A DNA stretch of 7,292 bases from Bacillota bacterium (GTDB lineage Bacteria > Bacillota_C > Negativicutes > Sporomusales > Sporomusaceae): assembly GCA_023441125.1 (NCBI GenBank), contig JAEZQV010000053.1, forward strand, positions 1-7,292, written 5' to 3'. The notes under the pieces were generated by a model. The model was not told the origin of the DNA, did no database searches, and saw only the letters and a program-made list of their open reading frames with translations. The position numbers and the translations under genes were made by a program. This document shows positions 5,917 through 7,292 of the stretch, piece by piece (positions within the stretch are counted from its first letter, which is position 1; each line of letters starts with the position of its first letter).

Positions 5917-5924
5917 AAAAGGAG
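5917..5924 (+). promoter_or_regulatory. Ribosome binding site of receptor gene (AAAAGGAG)
   Basis: AAAAGGAG lies 12 bases before the GTG at 5937, longer than usual. No other in-frame start lies closer, and the GTG start yields a well-formed signal peptide. An in-frame ATG at 5958 has no ribosome site. Confidence 0.6.
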
Positions 5925-5936
5925 TTAAGATTCGTA

Positions 5937-7292
5937 GTGAAAAAACATAATATAAAAATGTTTCCGGCAAGAAAAAAATTGCTGTGTGCTTTAATTGGCA
6001 CTTCCCTGCTGTGGAATGGAACATCTGCTGCCTGGGCGGCTGAAGCGTCAGAAACGCCGCAGTCTGTGGAAGAACAACAGGCAGACGCCAAAAAGCAAAA
6101 TTTTGAGCTGGAGGAAATAATCGTAACGGCGGAAGGCTATCGTTTACCGCCTGCCTATGCCGGTGGGCAAGTTGCCCGCGGCAGCAGGGTAGGCCTGCTG
6201 GGCAACCTGGATTTTCTGGCCACGCCATTCAATACAACCAGCTATACGGCGGCCACCGTTGAGAATCAGCAGGGCCAGGGCCTGGCCGGGGTGTTGGCCC
6301 TTGATCCGGCTGTGCGTGATATCACCGGCACATCCTATTCTCCGACCTGGACCATCCGGGGACTTTCGGTAGGTATGGCCGATGTTGGCTTCAATGGCTT
6401 ATACGGTCTTATTCCCTATACCAATTTAGGCACAGAGTTTGTAGAACGGGTTGAAGTACATAAAGGGCTGAGCGCGCTGCTTAATGGAATCGCCCCGAAC
6501 GGCGGCAGCCTGGGCGGCAGTATAAATCTTGTACCTAAACGGGCGGGAGATGAGCCGGTAACCCGGTTTACCACCACCTTCAGCGGTGAGAGCCAATTAG
6601 GCGGGCATCTTGATATCGGCCGCCGCTTTGGACCGGATGACCGTTACGGGATTCGCCTGAACACCAGCTACAGTAACGGCAATACCGGTGTGGACGGTGA
6701 AAAAATCAAAAAAGCGGCAACGATGCTAAGCTTCGATATGCGTGCAGCGCGTTTTCGCGGCTCAATCGATCTGGGCTATCAAAAAGTTATTGAGAATGGC
6801 CCCACTACCGTTTTGCGCTTGGACAACTATGCCTTTGTTCCCAAAGCGCCGAACAGTGATTTTAATTTCAGCGCTCCCTGGTCACGGGCCGATAATGATC
6901 TTGCTTTTGGCGTTGTCAAAGGCGAATATGATTTGAATAAAGACTGGCAAGCGTATGCATCCTTCGGCGCCAGAGAAAGCAACTACAGCAATTACCAGTT
7001 TGGCTATGCCTATCTTGTCAATAGGCAGGGTGACTTTAATGTACGCTATGAAAACTGGCCGCTTAGATACACCGCCCATACGGAAGAAGCGGGCGTTACC
7101 GGCAAATTCTCCACAGGAGAACTCCACCACCGGCTAGCGCTTAGCGCCAGCCAGTTTAACGTCAACCGGTATGAGAATTATCCGCCGCAACGGATTTTAG
7201 GCAATATGACAAATTTGTATAACCCGGTATGGCAGGACCAACTCAACTTTTACCCGGTGGCGAACGGCAAAAGCCTGCCCAAAGACAAAGTA
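5937..7292 (+). CDS. TonB-dependent siderophore-type receptor, N-terminal 452 residues
   Basis: The frame opens with GTG at 5937 and is uninterrupted to the window edge, so the 3' end is missing; family members usually have 650-800 residues. A signal peptide covers about 1-34, with cleavage likely after AWA. A TonB-box-like EEIIVTA lies at 59-65. The plug domain follows, with TPFNTTSYT near 96-104, the TIRGL motif at 139-143, the stretch FVERVEVHKGLSALLNG at 168-184, and GGSLGGSINLVPKRA at 189-203. These are hallmarks of FhuA/FoxA-type receptors. The beta-barrel starts near residue 205 and shows repeated aromatic-rich strands. It would import a ferric siderophore or similar chelate across the outer membrane, powered by TonB-ExbB-ExbD, none of which is in view. 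The inverted repeat at 5843-5880 may control it. Substrate is not predictable; a cobalamin or other metal-chelate role is less likely given the siderophore-type plug. Confidence 0.93.
   Translation, partial: MKKHNIKMFPARKKLLCALIGTSLLWNGTSAAWAAEASETPQSVEEQQADAKKQNFELEEIIVTAEGYRLPPAYAGGQVARGSRVGLLGNLDFLATPFNTTSYTAATVENQQGQGLAGVLALDPAVRDITGTSYSPTWTIRGLSVGMADVGFNGLYGLIPYTNLGTEFVERVEVHKGLSALLNGIAPNGGSLGGSINLVPKRAGDEPVTRFTTTFSGESQLGGHLDIGRRFGPDDRYGIRLNTSYSNGNTGVDGEKIKKAATMLSFDMRAARFRGSIDLGYQKVIENGPTTVLRLDNYAFVPKAPNSDFNFSAPWSRADNDLAFGVVKGEYDLNKDWQAYASFGARESNYSNYQFGYAYLVNRQGDFNVRYENWPLRYTAHTEEAGVTGKFSTGELHHRLALSASQFNVNRYENYPPQRILGNMTNLYNPVWQDQLNFYPVANGKSLPKDKV

Noticed and set aside
5830..6228. 132-codon reading frame on the - strand over the receptor start
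   Set aside because: It overlaps the signal peptide and TonB-box region of the receptor, and its translation shows no recognisable domain; it is a shadow of the real gene.

Overview
The window looks like chromosomal DNA from a diderm Firmicute of the class Negativicutes, probably a Sporomusa-like lineage (inference). The main reason is one protein with a signal peptide, an S-layer-homology (SLH) domain, a short coiled coil and an outer-membrane beta-barrel ending in phenylalanine. This is the OmpM/Mep45-type architecture that tethers the outer membrane to peptidoglycan in these bacteria. A TonB-dependent receptor follows it, and Shine-Dalgarno sites are strong and Firmicute-like (GGAGG). Genes are fairly GC-rich and intergenic DNA is clearly AT-rich.

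All genes are on the + strand. Bases 1-456 hold the 3' end of a polytopic membrane protein resembling nucleoside-recognition/Gate-domain proteins. Bases 475/485-2209 and 2219-3979 encode two full-length ABC half-transporters (membrane domain plus ATPase) that probably form a heterodimer. These three genes are closely spaced and look like one operon. Bases 3980-4400 are non-coding but rich in structure: a good sigma-70-type promoter, three consecutive hairpins ending in a strong intrinsic terminator (a possible RNA of about 100 nt), a structured stretch with some resemblance to ydaO/c-di-AMP riboswitches, and a second long hairpin with the same base sequence as the terminator. Bases 4401-5744 encode the SLH porin, followed by a perfect-arm hairpin. 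Bases 5937-7292 encode the N-terminal 452 residues of a siderophore-type TonB-dependent receptor that runs off the window.

Together this looks like an envelope and metal-acquisition neighbourhood. The receptor would bring a chelate across the outer membrane. The exporter-fold ABC pair could move it across the inner membrane, as YbtP/YbtQ and IrtA/IrtB do, or export a siderophore or other compound. The porin is probably a separate housekeeping unit lying between them. The substrate cannot be read from the sequence. The most interesting unexplained signals are the RNA-like structures at 4022-4382 and an eight-T run at the start of the first ABC gene, where the best ribosome-binding site points to the wrong frame.
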